From Bacillota bacterium (GTDB lineage: Bacteria > Bacillota > Clostridia > Oscillospirales > Ruminococcaceae), in assembly GCA_023415575.1 (NCBI GenBank), contig JAEZKF010000047.1, positions 1 through 21,159 of the forward strand: a stretch of 21,159 nt of DNA, read 5' to 3'. This document shows positions 13,229-21,070 of the stretch, piece by piece. Each line of letters begins with the position of its first letter. Position 1 is the first letter of the stretch. The notes below the pieces were generated by a model. That model was not told the DNA's origin. It saw only the letters and a list, made by a program, of their open reading frames with translations, and made no database searches. The translations under genes and the position numbers were made by a program.

Positions 13229-15880
13229 CTATTCAGCCTCGCGCAATCGTTCAACCACACTCTGCTTTGCGGCCTGACCGTAGATGATAGAAGGAATCAG
13301 CCAGCCCAGCAATGCAAAAACGGGAGCGGCAGCAAGTACCGGAGCAATCGTGAACCTTGCACTGAAGAACCAGAACATACTCTCAAGCAAGTCTCCCGCC
13401 AAGGGGCTGAACAGGAGGGATAGAACAAGTGCCGCCGCAGCTGCGCCCAGCGTATAAAACAGGCCTTCATATATCAGCATCGCTTTCAGCTGTCTGCTTG
13501 TCATACCCACTGCCTGCAATACGGCAAACTCCCTTCTGCGGGACAGGATACCGGTCATGATGGCGTTAAAGAAGTTTAGCACACCCACAAGCCCGATGAC
13601 GGCACACAGCACGCCGCCAAGCAGCAGGAACATATTCCGAAAGCTCTCAAACTCCGCACGCAGGGATGCCTTACTCTCGTACATGATGCTTGATAGGTCG
13701 CCAGCCGTGAGTTTTGCAAGGAATGCTTCAGCCTCTTTCTCGGCGGCCGCGTCGGGGGTATCAAACAGGTAGAACAGAGGGGTGATTTCCTGTTTGCTAT
13801 CCTCCATAAGCGTCTGAGCGGGCAGGACTGCGCTATAGCCTAAGGCTCCATAGCGATAGCTCATCGGAAAGGGAACAATGACGTGCGCGCACACGGTATA
13901 GTCCACATCAAAGCTGTCGGCGATATAATACTGCAAATACTCATCCGGGGTGGTCTCATTGCATTTCTCGCCCGTGCGGCTGTCAATAAAGTAGGCGTCC
14001 TTGATGTAGGTAATAGTGAAGGTATCGCCAACTTTAGGCATGTACTTATCCTCAATGACATTTCCGTAGTCGTCCACAGCCACCTTCAGTGCGATGGCCC
14101 TGCTGCCCGGATCAAACATTTGGCTTAAGTCACCCTCTACGACGGTGAGCTTACTGAATAAATCCTCATCCAGCCCTTCTATCAAAAGTTCGGATGCTAC
14201 CAAATCACCTTGTCGCGTCCATTTCTGGATTTGGGCCTCGGCTTCGTCGATGGAAGAATACCTTGATACCTTGGCTATCCATGTGTCTTTACTCAGCCAT
14301 CCCACCGGACGATGTGCATCCTTTAGGGTGTAACCACAGCCGGATACGGTATGCGAGGTATTTTGCTTTATCATATCTACCGTTTCCTGAGGGATATAGC
14401 TACCTGATAAGTTAAAGCGGAAGTAATCGGTACTGCTCACGATAAAATCTGCGCAGGTCTGTTTTGCTAAGTATTTTTCCATATCAAAGCCGCCGACAAA
14501 TGCAAATAAGACATTTAGCAGTACCACAGACAGGGCCAGCGAGGTCACCACAAGGGCGGTTTTGCTTTTGTTGCGCCCGAGGTTGGCAAACGCCATCTGG
14601 TGCACCTTAGCTCCGCGCGTAGAACGGCGTTTCTTGCGGGTGTGATGTACCTCGGTATACTTTGTGGCCTCCACGGGAGAGACCTTTGCCGCAATCCGCC
14701 CCGGACGGGAGCAGGAAAGCAACACAGTCGCAAGCGCAAACAAAGCGGAAGCAAGGAAGATGTACGCAGAGGTGCTGATGGTAGTAACGTCTGCACCATA
14801 TGTGCTTCTTGCCATCACCACGGGGGTTAGGAGTGCTCCCACGCAATAGCCGAGCAAAAGTCCTATCGGGATGCCCGCAACACAGAGGCAGAGGGCCTGC
14901 TGGCGGATAATCCGCCGTAGTTGGCGGGGCGTCACACCGATTGTTTTTAACAGGCCGTAAAACCGGATATCACCGGTTACGGAAATCTGAAAGATGTTAT
15001 AGATAATCAGGTATCCGGTGAAGATGACTAAAAGCAGAAATGCGGCGATGGCTAGTACGGTTGTCGCATCCATGCTTTCTCCGAGCTGGGCAGAGGTATA
15101 GCCCCAGTTCACGCCGATTCGCACGGTGTTCGGTTCGTCAAAGCTTTCCCAAGTATAGCCCAAGTCTAAATCTACCTGCTCCATCTGCCCGCGGATATCC
15201 AAGGAAGAAGCCATCATCACGTTTAAATCGGTGCGAAAGGGCTCCATTCCGTTAGCAATACCCTCCGCCTCAACGGAGTCAGCGTACTCCTTAGAGATGT
15301 TGATATAGTGAACAGGGCTGATATCGTCATACTCCCACCAGCCCACAAGGGTAAAGGTGTCGCTCTTTTGAAAGGCATGCTGATTTTTATCATCCACGGT
15401 ATAGGTTAGGGGAACCTGTGCACCGAGCTGGGGCTCAATGCCCAACAGCCTTAGGGCATCTGCGTCCATTGTAATTTCCTTGCCGCTTTGGGGCATGCGT
15501 CCCACCGAGGGCTCGGCATAGCTCCATTTGGTGCAGTTGGCATCCATGTAGCTGACTTCGGCAGGCACCTTTGCAAATACCCCATCCGAAATGACGCCGA
15601 TGGCAGTTCGCTCGCCGACCGCCTTAACCTTGGGGTGCTTGGAGATGGCGGCAATCTGCTCGTCTGTCACATCCTTGAATGTGCCGTGGTTATACCCGCC
15701 GAGCTGGCGAAACGTATAAGTCTGATAGCTGGAGTTCATGGACATTGCCACGGTGAACAAGGAGGTAAATAAAAGCGTCGTCAGGATAATGGCAAAAATC
15801 GCAATCAGGTTGCGCTTTCGGGCAGCCCACAGGGCTTTGAAGCTTAAGCGGCGAATGCAGCTTCGATTTCTAACATTCAT
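13229..15880 (-). CDS. FtsX/MacB-type ABC transporter permease
   Basis: 883 residues from ATG 15880, which has AAGGGGGTGG about six bases upstream; the open frame extends back to 15964 but that overlaps the ATPase gene. Predicted membrane segments lie near 25-45, 272-297, 329-354, 370-390, 441-463, 750-774, 805-827 and 845-868. There are two FtsX domains (about 270-400 and 750-875), each with the helix motif FYGLLKTIGVTPRQLRRI or EFAVLQAVGMTSRQLKAM. Two large outside regions, about 225 and 285 residues, sit between segments 1-2 and 5-6. Proteins of this class do not usually move solutes by a channel; they work on lipoproteins, peptides or cell wall through conformational change. It pairs with the ATPase 13 bases upstream. 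Role in antibiotic peptide handling is inference from context. Confidence 0.9.
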   Translation of the reverse strand: MNVRNRSCIRRLSFKALWAARKRNLIAIFAIILTTLLFTSLFTVAMSMNSSYQTYTFRQLGGYNHGTFKDVTDEQIAAISKHPKVKAVGERTAIGVISDGVFAKVPAEVSYMDANCTKWSYAEPSVGRMPQSGKEITMDADALRLLGIEPQLGAQVPLTYTVDDKNQHAFQKSDTFTLVGWWEYDDISPVHYINISKEYADSVEAEGIANGMEPFRTDLNVMMASSLDIRGQMEQVDLDLGYTWESFDEPNTVRIGVNWGYTSAQLGESMDATTVLAIAAFLLLVIFTGYLIIYNIFQISVTGDIRFYGLLKTIGVTPRQLRRIIRQQALCLCVAGIPIGLLLGYCVGALLTPVVMARSTYGADVTTISTSAYIFLASALFALATVLLSCSRPGRIAAKVSPVEATKYTEVHHTRKKRRSTRGAKVHQMAFANLGRNKSKTALVVTSLALSVVLLNVLFAFVGGFDMEKYLAKQTCADFIVSSTDYFRFNLSGSYIPQETVDMIKQNTSHTVSGCGYTLKDAHRPVGWLSKDTWIAKVSRYSSIDEAEAQIQKWTRQGDLVASELLIEGLDEDLFSKLTVVEGDLSQMFDPGSRAIALKVAVDDYGNVIEDKYMPKVGDTFTITYIKDAYFIDSRTGEKCNETTPDEYLQYYIADSFDVDYTVCAHVIVPFPMSYRYGALGYSAVLPAQTLMEDSKQEITPLFYLFDTPDAAAEKEAEAFLAKLTAGDLSSIMYESKASLRAEFESFRNMFLLLGGVLCAVIGLVGVLNFFNAIMTGILSRRREFAVLQAVGMTSRQLKAMLIYEGLFYTLGAAAAALVLSLLFSPLAGDLLESMFWFFSARFTIAPVLAAAPVFALLGWLIPSIIYGQAAKQSVVERLREAE

Positions 15881-15893
15881 CTTAACCACCCCC

Positions 15894-16565
15894 TTAGCTT
15901 CGGGCGACGATTTTGCCGTCTTCAATGCGGATGATGCGGTCAGCAAGCTGTGCAATCTCCTCATTGTGGGTAATCATCACGATGGTTTGAGAGAATTTCT
16001 GGCTTGTTACCTTGAGGAGACTCAGCACGTCCTGACTTGTCTTGGAATCAAGATTGCCGGTAGGCTCATCCGCTAAGATAATGGCAGGGGCTGCCGCCAG
16101 AGCACGGGCGATAGCAACGCGCTGCTGCTGACCGCCGGAAAGCTGGCTTGGTAGGGAGTCCAAGCGGTTTTCAAGCCCCAAGGTCTGCACAATCTGCTGC
16201 ACAAAATCCTTGTTGACCTTCTCACCGTCAAGCTCAATCGGCAAAACGATGTTTTCATATACATTCAGCACAGGCACAAGGTTGTAGGCCTGAAACACAA
16301 AGCCAATCTTGCGGCGGCGGAAGATGGTTAGCTCCTCATCCTTGAGCGAGAAGATATCCCTGCCGTCTACTTTGACGGTTCCGCTCGTGGGCCGGTCAAG
16401 GCCGCCCAGCATATGCAGCAGGGTGGACTTACCGCTGCCCGAGGTGCCTACCACAGCGACAAATTCGCCGCTTTCCACCGTGAGGTTTACGCCGTCCAGC
16501 GCATGCACAGCCGTCTCCCCGCTGCCGTAGTATTTCTTTAAATCCTTGGTTTCTAATATCGTCAT
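15894..16565 (-). CDS. ABC transporter ATP-binding protein (MacB/LolD-like)
   Basis: 223 residues, the usual size for the LolD/MacB/FtsE group. Walker A is GTSGSGKST (40-48), the Q-loop glutamine is 92 in FVFQAYNLVP, the signature LSGGQQQR is at 142-149, Walker B ILADE at 163-167 is followed by PTGNLDS, and the H-loop is His200. ATG 16565 was chosen because GGGAGG lies about eight bases upstream; the open frame continues to 16910 but runs through the kinase gene and is not coding. It energises the FtsX-type permease that follows. A palindrome and direct repeats in the 106-base gap before it suggest a separate control point. Confidence 0.95.
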   Translation of the reverse strand: MTILETKDLKKYYGSGETAVHALDGVNLTVESGEFVAVVGTSGSGKSTLLHMLGGLDRPTSGTVKVDGRDIFSLKDEELTIFRRRKIGFVFQAYNLVPVLNVYENIVLPIELDGEKVNKDFVQQIVQTLGLENRLDSLPSQLSGGQQQRVAIARALAAAPAIILADEPTGNLDSKTSQDVLSLLKVTSQKFSQTIVMITHNEEIAQLADRIIRIEDGKIVARS

Positions 16566-16586
16566 GATGTATCCTCCCAAAGAAAA

Positions 16587-16648
16587 GTCTGTATCACAGC
16601 TATTGTGATACAGACAGGATAACAGACCATTCTTTCTAGATTCTTTCT
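16587..16648 (-). promoter_or_regulatory. Palindrome plus 11-bp direct repeats between kinase and ABC genes
   Basis: GTCTGTATCACA (16587-16598) and TGTGATACAGAC (16604-16615) form a perfect 12-base dyad around GCTAT. About 14 bases upstream in the minus-strand sense, AGAAAGAAT occurs twice with an 11-base period (16629-16637 and 16640-16648), the spacing expected for OmpR-family regulators binding in tandem. The dyad is followed by CTTTTCTTT and could also act as a weak terminator or attenuator hairpin. A promoter -10 was not clearly identified. Confidence 0.5.
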
Positions 16649-16671
16649 GAAATCTAACAGTTTTGAAAGAT

Positions 16672-17589
16672 TTAGCGTTTCTCGGTGGGAAGAAAGACGG
16701 AGAAGGTTGAGCCCTGCCCCGGCTTTGATGCAACCTTGATATACCCGCCTCCGCCTGCGAAGATTTCCCGGGTGAGAAAGAGCCCGATGCCCACACCGTC
16801 CTGATCGCTAACCGCAGGGCTGCGGTAAAACCGCTGAAAGATCTTGCTTTGCTCCTCCTCTGCAATGCCGATACCCTCATCGCTGATATCAATCCGCAAA
16901 AAGAGCTCATAGGGCACGGCGCTGACCTTTATGGTGCTGCGAGGGGGAGAATACTTCACAGCATTGTCAAGGATGTTATACACCGCCTCGGCAGTCCACT
17001 TGGGGTCAAAATAGGCTGTGTCGTCTGTGGGTTTTGCTTCTATCGTAATCTTCTTAGCCTGTGCCTTGGGTGTGATTTGAGTCACAACATCATCTAAAAG
17101 TGCCTGTACTTGTCCCTTTTGGGGATTTACCTTAATGATCCCTGCCTCCAAGCGGGAGGTTTTCACAAGGGCGCCAATCAGAAAATCAAGCTTCTCGGCC
17201 TGAGCGGAAAGTGCCTTCACGCATACCGCGCAGTCATCCGGCAGATCATGCTCGGCAAGAAGCTGCGAGTAAAGCAGGATATTCGCAATTGGCGTCTTGG
17301 TCTGATGGGAGATGTCCGAAATCAGGCTCTTAATCTTGTCCTTTTCCTCGCCAAGGTTCTTGGCAGTCACAGCACAGGATGAAAGAAAATGCGCCATCTT
17401 CGCTTCCAGCGCTGATAAACGGGATTCATCAAACACACTCTCTGAAAACTCACCGTCTATGGCGCTGTTTAACATCGCATCCAGCGAATCCACAAGCCGT
17501 CGCGTCTTTCTATGGTAGAAGAAAGCCGTAATCAATGCGCCTATGATAGCGGCGGCCCCTATCCAGATCAAGATTGTCCAGCGTTCCAT
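16672..17589 (-). CDS. Sensor histidine kinase
   Basis: 305 residues. A single membrane segment (about 5-25) is followed directly by a cytoplasmic linker, so there is almost no outside sensor. The HisKA box is DISHQTKTP with His95. The ATP-binding domain carries the N-box EAVYNILDNAVKYSP (Asn205, Asp208, Asn209), G1 box DEGIG (237-241) and G2 box GVGIGL (265-270). It would phosphorylate the response regulator encoded just upstream. Its ATG shares one base with that gene's TAA (TAATG), so the two are co-translated. With no external sensor, the signal may come from the ABC permease downstream, as in Bce-type systems; this is inference. Confidence 0.95.
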   Translation of the reverse strand: MERWTILIWIGAAAIIGALITAFFYHRKTRRLVDSLDAMLNSAIDGEFSESVFDESRLSALEAKMAHFLSSCAVTAKNLGEEKDKIKSLISDISHQTKTPIANILLYSQLLAEHDLPDDCAVCVKALSAQAEKLDFLIGALVKTSRLEAGIIKVNPQKGQVQALLDDVVTQITPKAQAKKITIEAKPTDDTAYFDPKWTAEAVYNILDNAVKYSPPRSTIKVSAVPYELFLRIDISDEGIGIAEEEQSKIFQRFYRSPAVSDQDGVGIGLFLTREIFAGGGGYIKVASKPGQGSTFSVFLPTEKR

Positions 17590-18260
17590 TATATCACCGC
17601 CCAGGTATAGCCGATGCCGTAAACCGTCACGATGTACTTCGGCGAGGATGGGTTGTCCTCCAGCTTGTCCCGCAGTCGTTTGACCGTGACTGAAAGGGCG
17701 TTTTCGTCTACATATTCAGCCCCGTCCGTCCAAATGGCGTCCACAAGCTGGGCCCTTGTGAGAGTATGTCCCTTGTTTTCTACCAAAAGCCGCAAAAGCT
17801 TCTGCTCGGTTTTGCTCAGGTCTATCGGAGCACCGTTTTTTGAAAACTCCATCTTACTAAAGGAAAAGCGAAAGCCGTCAATCTCAATCGTGTCGGCGGG
17901 GGCACTGTTTCTAAGCCGTGCCTGCACCCGCGCCCGAAGAATCATAAGGCTGAACGGCTTTACGATATAATCATCCGCCCCAAGCTCAAGGCCGGTGACA
18001 ACATCGGTCTCCAGATCGTTTGCAGTCAGGATGATCACAGGCACCGCGGAGGTTTTACGCAGGTCTTGTAAAAAATCAAGCCCGTTTCCGTCCGGCAGGT
18101 TGATATCCAAAATGATTAAATCAAAGGCCGTGCCCTTGACCGCTTGCCTAGCTGAGCGCAAATCCTTCGCCTGAACAAAGGAGAACTCGTCGTTTCTAAG
18201 TGCAAGGGATATGCCGCTGCTAAGAGCGTTGTCGTCTTCTATTATGAGAATCTTTTTCAC
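17589..18260 (-). CDS. OmpR-family response regulator
   Basis: 223 residues. The receiver domain has the acidic pair Asp9/Asp10, phosphoacceptor Asp52 in LDINLPDGNG, Thr79 in VIILTA and Lys101 in IVKPF. A C-terminal winged helix (about 125-223) shows LSKTEQKLLRLLVENKGHTLTR and SVTVKRLRDKLEDNP, ending in VYGIGYTWAVI. Translation is set at GTG 18260, giving the standard MKKILIIEDD start just after GGGGTG; another GTG at 18272 is possible. It is first in a four-gene operon with its kinase, an ATPase and a permease, and likely controls the transporter genes. Confidence 0.95.
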   Translation of the reverse strand: MKKILIIEDDNALSSGISLALRNDEFSFVQAKDLRSARQAVKGTAFDLIILDINLPDGNGLDFLQDLRKTSAVPVIILTANDLETDVVTGLELGADDYIVKPFSLMILRARVQARLRNSAPADTIEIDGFRFSFSKMEFSKNGAPIDLSKTEQKLLRLLVENKGHTLTRAQLVDAIWTDGAEYVDENALSVTVKRLRDKLEDNPSSPKYIVTVYGIGYTWAVI

Positions 18261-18311
18261 GTCGCACCCCACACATCTATATGGACAGGTTTTTACAAGA
18301 AATCTGTACCA

Positions 18312-18355
18312 TGGAATCTTTTCTCAGTATAGCATAAGGCCACGGGAAGATTCCA
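18312..18355 (-). promoter_or_regulatory. Promoter of the response-regulator operon flanked by an inverted repeat
   Basis: On the minus strand TGCTATACT is an extended -10 (TATACT at 18326-18331) with no good -35. The nine-base sequences TGGAATCTT (18312-18320) and AAGATTCCA (18347-18355) are perfect inverse complements and flank it. A weak -35 together with flanking dyad arms is what a regulated promoter would show. Confidence 0.55.
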
Positions 18356-18374
18356 CTAGCATGGTTAAATAAAA

Positions 18375-18407
18375 CAAGCCGGCTTCCGTGTAATGGAAGC
18401 CGGCTTG
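18375..18407 (-). terminator. Terminator of the polymerase/YolD operon
   Basis: CAAGCCGGCTTCC and GGAAGCCGGCTTG form a 13-base perfect stem with a seven-base loop, followed on the minus strand by TTTTATTT. It begins six bases after the yolD-like stop. Confidence 0.92.
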
Positions 18408-18412
18408 AAATG

Positions 18413-18844
18413 TTATTCACTAGACCAAATAGACTCAAACATCTGCCCCTCAATACGAATAATTTCATCAAAGGGGATTCTTGTGCCGTCCGTCATCACG
18501 ACAACTCGGCTAAACTCATCCACCTTTTTCACCATGCCTACAGAAGTAACATAGGCCCCGCCGGTCTTGCGTTCATCCGGCTGAAAATAGGTGATGGCGA
18601 TATCGGGATGCTCGCCCAGCCGGTCAGCTAACATCTGCAGCCTATGGCCCAGGACATCCTTTTGATAATCGTCCAGCTCTATGCGCTCCTCGGTCAGGCG
18701 TGCTGTTTCCTCGACAGCATCATCATAGCCGGTCAGGGCAGCGAAGGGAGAGAACTGAGCAGCCCGGTCAATCGCTGGCATCCTCGGGTGTTTCTTGGAG
18801 ACATGGTGGGGCAGGTGGATGATATCCTCATAGGAATCCGTCAT
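18413..18844 (-). CDS. YolD-like family protein
   Basis: 143 residues. The segment HPRMPAIDRAAQFSPFAALTGYDDAVEETARLTEERIELD is the hallmark of YolD-like proteins, with a C-terminal beta-rich part that includes DGTRIPFDEIIRIEG. Members of this family in Firmicutes are usually encoded next to a Y-family (UvrX/UmuC-like) polymerase and are proposed to be its accessory partner, loosely comparable to UmuD. Here the ATG overlaps the polymerase stop by four bases (ATGA), so the pair is translationally coupled. The molecular role is not proven for the family. Confidence 0.88.
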   Translation of the reverse strand: MTDSYEDIIHLPHHVSKKHPRMPAIDRAAQFSPFAALTGYDDAVEETARLTEERIELDDYQKDVLGHRLQMLADRLGEHPDIAITYFQPDERKTGGAYVTSVGMVKKVDEFSRVVVMTDGTRIPFDEIIRIEGQMFESIWSSE

Positions 18845-20367
18845 GCCTTATGCCCTCCAATCTGCCTGTTTCTATCTACGGTGGTAGCGCCCTCCTCCAG
18901 ATTCATGCCCTTGAGGATGGCGTTCTTGCCGTACTTCTTCTTTATTTGGAGCACCGCCTTCTGCATCCTGCGCTCTCGCTCAAGCTCGGCTTCTTCCTCT
19001 TGCTTTTTTGCCTCTTTTGCTGCGTAGTCTGTAAATAAGTCAAGCTGTTCGCAGCTTTCTTTCGGAACACTTGCCTCATCGACAACGTGATTGGCTACAA
19101 CATACATCCTTCGAATCAGCAGGTTCTTATCCACGATTCGCTCAAATAGGGTGGTGACGGCATCCAAAATCAGCTTGGTCGAGGAGGTTTGCCTGCCGAG
19201 GTTGATGGAGCCGTGTGCCGATTTTGGCACGCTGCGCCCATAGGGGTCTGTTGTGACCTCCCCGCGATAGGATTTTCGAATCTGCGGGTTGGTCATATTC
19301 TCGATATCATAACCCACCGTCAAAACAATCTGGTCGGTCACAAGCCGTTTATCCACCAAATCCAGCACCAGCAAATCGGTCATCTCCCGCGCAATGAGCT
19401 TGGCCTTTTCAAAGGTGTAGGGACAGTGCAGAACCTGACCGGAGCTGATGCTGTTTGTGCTGGGCTTATATGCCTTGATATCTGCAATGGTGCAGGGCTC
19501 CCAGCCCCAGGCGTGGTCAATCAAAAGCTCGGCGTTAATGCCGAACATCTTATACAGTAAATCCTCGTTATAAAAGTCGGTCAGTTTGCCGATGGAACAC
19601 CTTGCAATATCTCCCATGGTATATAGGCCGTGCGCCTCCAGCTTTTTTGCATAACCTTTCCCGACACGCCAAAAGTCCGTGAGCGGCCTGTGCGACCACA
19701 ACAGACGCCGGTAGCTCATCTCATCAAGCTGCGCAATTCGCACGCCGTTTTCATCGACAGGGGTGCGCTTGGCTTGAATGTCCATAGCGACCTTGGCAAG
19801 ATACAGGTTTGTGCCGATACCCGCCGTCGCCGTTATGCCGGTGGTTTTTAAAACATCCAACAGCATCTTCGAGACAAGCTCGCGGGCAGATAGCTTATAG
19901 TGGTCAAGATAATTGGTCGCGTCAATAAAAACCTCATCGATGGAGTAAACGTGAATATCCTCGGGTGCAACGTACTTGAGATAGACATTGTAAATCCGCG
20001 TGCTGTAATCCATGTAATACGCCATCCTCGGCGGGGCGGCGATATAATCCACTGCAAGACTGGGGGTAGATTTGAGCTTTGCATCGTCAAAGGATGTACC
20101 GGTAAAGACCCCTCCAGGTGCCTTGCGCAGGCGCGCGGCATTTACCTCCTTGACCTTCTGCACCACCTCAAACAGCCTTGCCCTGCCGGGAATGCCGTAT
20201 GCCTTTAGGGAGGGGGAAACCGCAAGGCAGATGGTCTTTTCGGTACGGCTTGCATCGGCGACAACAAGGTTGGTGGTCAGCGGATTGAACCCTCGCTCCA
20301 TGCACTCGACCGAAGCATAAAAGGATTTAAGGTCGATTGCAAAATAGGTTCTGTTTTCCTTGTCCAT
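18841..20367 (-). CDS. Y-family DNA polymerase (UvrX/UmuC-like)
   Basis: 508 residues. The palm carries FAIDLKSFYASVEC (Asp12) and YSIDEVFID (Asp143, Glu144), the metal-binding residues of error-prone translesion polymerases. Fingers motifs such as KTICLAVSPSLKAYGIPGRAR are present; the helix-hairpin-helix and little-finger domains follow. The last 60 residues are highly charged (KEAKKQEEEAELERERRMQK) and may be a coiled tail. At 508 residues it is longer than DinB and like the YolD-associated group. It copies past DNA lesions at the cost of mutations. AGGAGG lies about ten bases before ATG 20367. No obvious LexA box of the GAAC-N4-GTTC type is seen at its promoter. Confidence 0.92.
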   Translation of the reverse strand: MDKENRTYFAIDLKSFYASVECMERGFNPLTTNLVVADASRTEKTICLAVSPSLKAYGIPGRARLFEVVQKVKEVNAARLRKAPGGVFTGTSFDDAKLKSTPSLAVDYIAAPPRMAYYMDYSTRIYNVYLKYVAPEDIHVYSIDEVFIDATNYLDHYKLSARELVSKMLLDVLKTTGITATAGIGTNLYLAKVAMDIQAKRTPVDENGVRIAQLDEMSYRRLLWSHRPLTDFWRVGKGYAKKLEAHGLYTMGDIARCSIGKLTDFYNEDLLYKMFGINAELLIDHAWGWEPCTIADIKAYKPSTNSISSGQVLHCPYTFEKAKLIAREMTDLLVLDLVDKRLVTDQIVLTVGYDIENMTNPQIRKSYRGEVTTDPYGRSVPKSAHGSINLGRQTSSTKLILDAVTTLFERIVDKNLLIRRMYVVANHVVDEASVPKESCEQLDLFTDYAAKEAKKQEEEAELERERRMQKAVLQIKKKYGKNAILKGMNLEEGATTVDRNRQIGGHKA

Positions 20368-20439
20368 CCTTCGGTCGCCTCCTTACATAATCTGTGAGTT
20401 GATCTTGGCTTAAGCGATTCAAATATTTGCCCTATAACT

Positions 20440-20468
20440 ATTATATAGAAATTTATAGTAGCTCTCAA
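20440..20468 (-). promoter_or_regulatory. Promoter of the polymerase/YolD operon
   Basis: Minus-strand TTGAGA (20463-20468) and perfect TATAAT (20440-20445), 17 bases apart. The leader is about 65 bases. The surrounding AT-rich sequence contains loose dyads such as CTATA-N7-TATAG (20432-20448) but no recognised SOS operator. Confidence 0.8.
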
Positions 20469-21041
20469 TATTGCATTTAGCCGGATGACGATGAATTGGC
20501 ATCACTTTTAGTATGTGAATACCCCATTTGCCTATAGTATAGTATTGTCTGGTAAACGGGGGAAGAGTATGTTGCGAATGTTCAGATTAACTTTATAAGG
20601 TGAAACTTCATCGGATTTACTCTCGACTAAAGTTATAGCGAAGGATGGAAATGTTCGATGGTTAACTCTATCTCTTTTTTTGCATCATCGTCATCCATAC
20701 TATGAAGCTCGCATTCGCAAGGTGATAATGTCGACTTCACCTAGGTTTACGATGCTGGAGATATGAACACGCCTGTTTACAGGTGGGTATTTCATAACCG
20801 AACACTACAACCAAGATAGCAGTTGATGTTTATGAGACTCAAATTAAAACACCCCCACCTATTAACAGAGCATCTTACTATTGGTTTTCCGGGCGATACG
20901 AAAATAGTCTGATTCATTTATTTTTTAAAAAAATTATGTCAGATTATCGGGTAAAGGGGGGTCTATAAGGCGGAGAAACGGCTTAATATCAAGGGTTTAT
21001 AATAAGACAACGAAACATGACAAAAAGTCTTCAAAAGGGTG
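20469..21041. other. Long intergenic stretch with no convincing gene
   Basis: About 570 bases, AT-rich compared with most of the window. On the minus strand short open stretches shift frame every 30-40 codons (for example one ending in HFHPSL and another ending in LPDNTIL), without ribosome sites. A small dyad CACGCCTGTTTACAGGTG lies at about 20769-20786. This could be the remains of a decayed gene or simply non-coding DNA. The right part (about 20920-21040) is upstream sequence of the strong promoter at the window end; a TATAAT near 20997-21002 may be a weaker second promoter. Confidence 0.4.
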
Positions 21042-21070
21042 TTGACAAGGCGGGGTTAACGTGATATTAT
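21042..21070 (+). promoter_or_regulatory. Strong sigma-A promoter
   Basis: A perfect TTGACA (21042-21047) and TATTAT (21065-21070) with a 17-base spacer, pointing off the right edge. An AT-rich tract (20915-20940 and 21010-21030) lies upstream and could act as an UP-like element. Confidence 0.88.

Noticed and set aside
16566..16910. N-terminal extension of the ATPase open frame
   Set aside because: It runs through the kinase coding end and the intergenic palindrome; ATG 16565 has a strong ribosome site and gives the normal family length.
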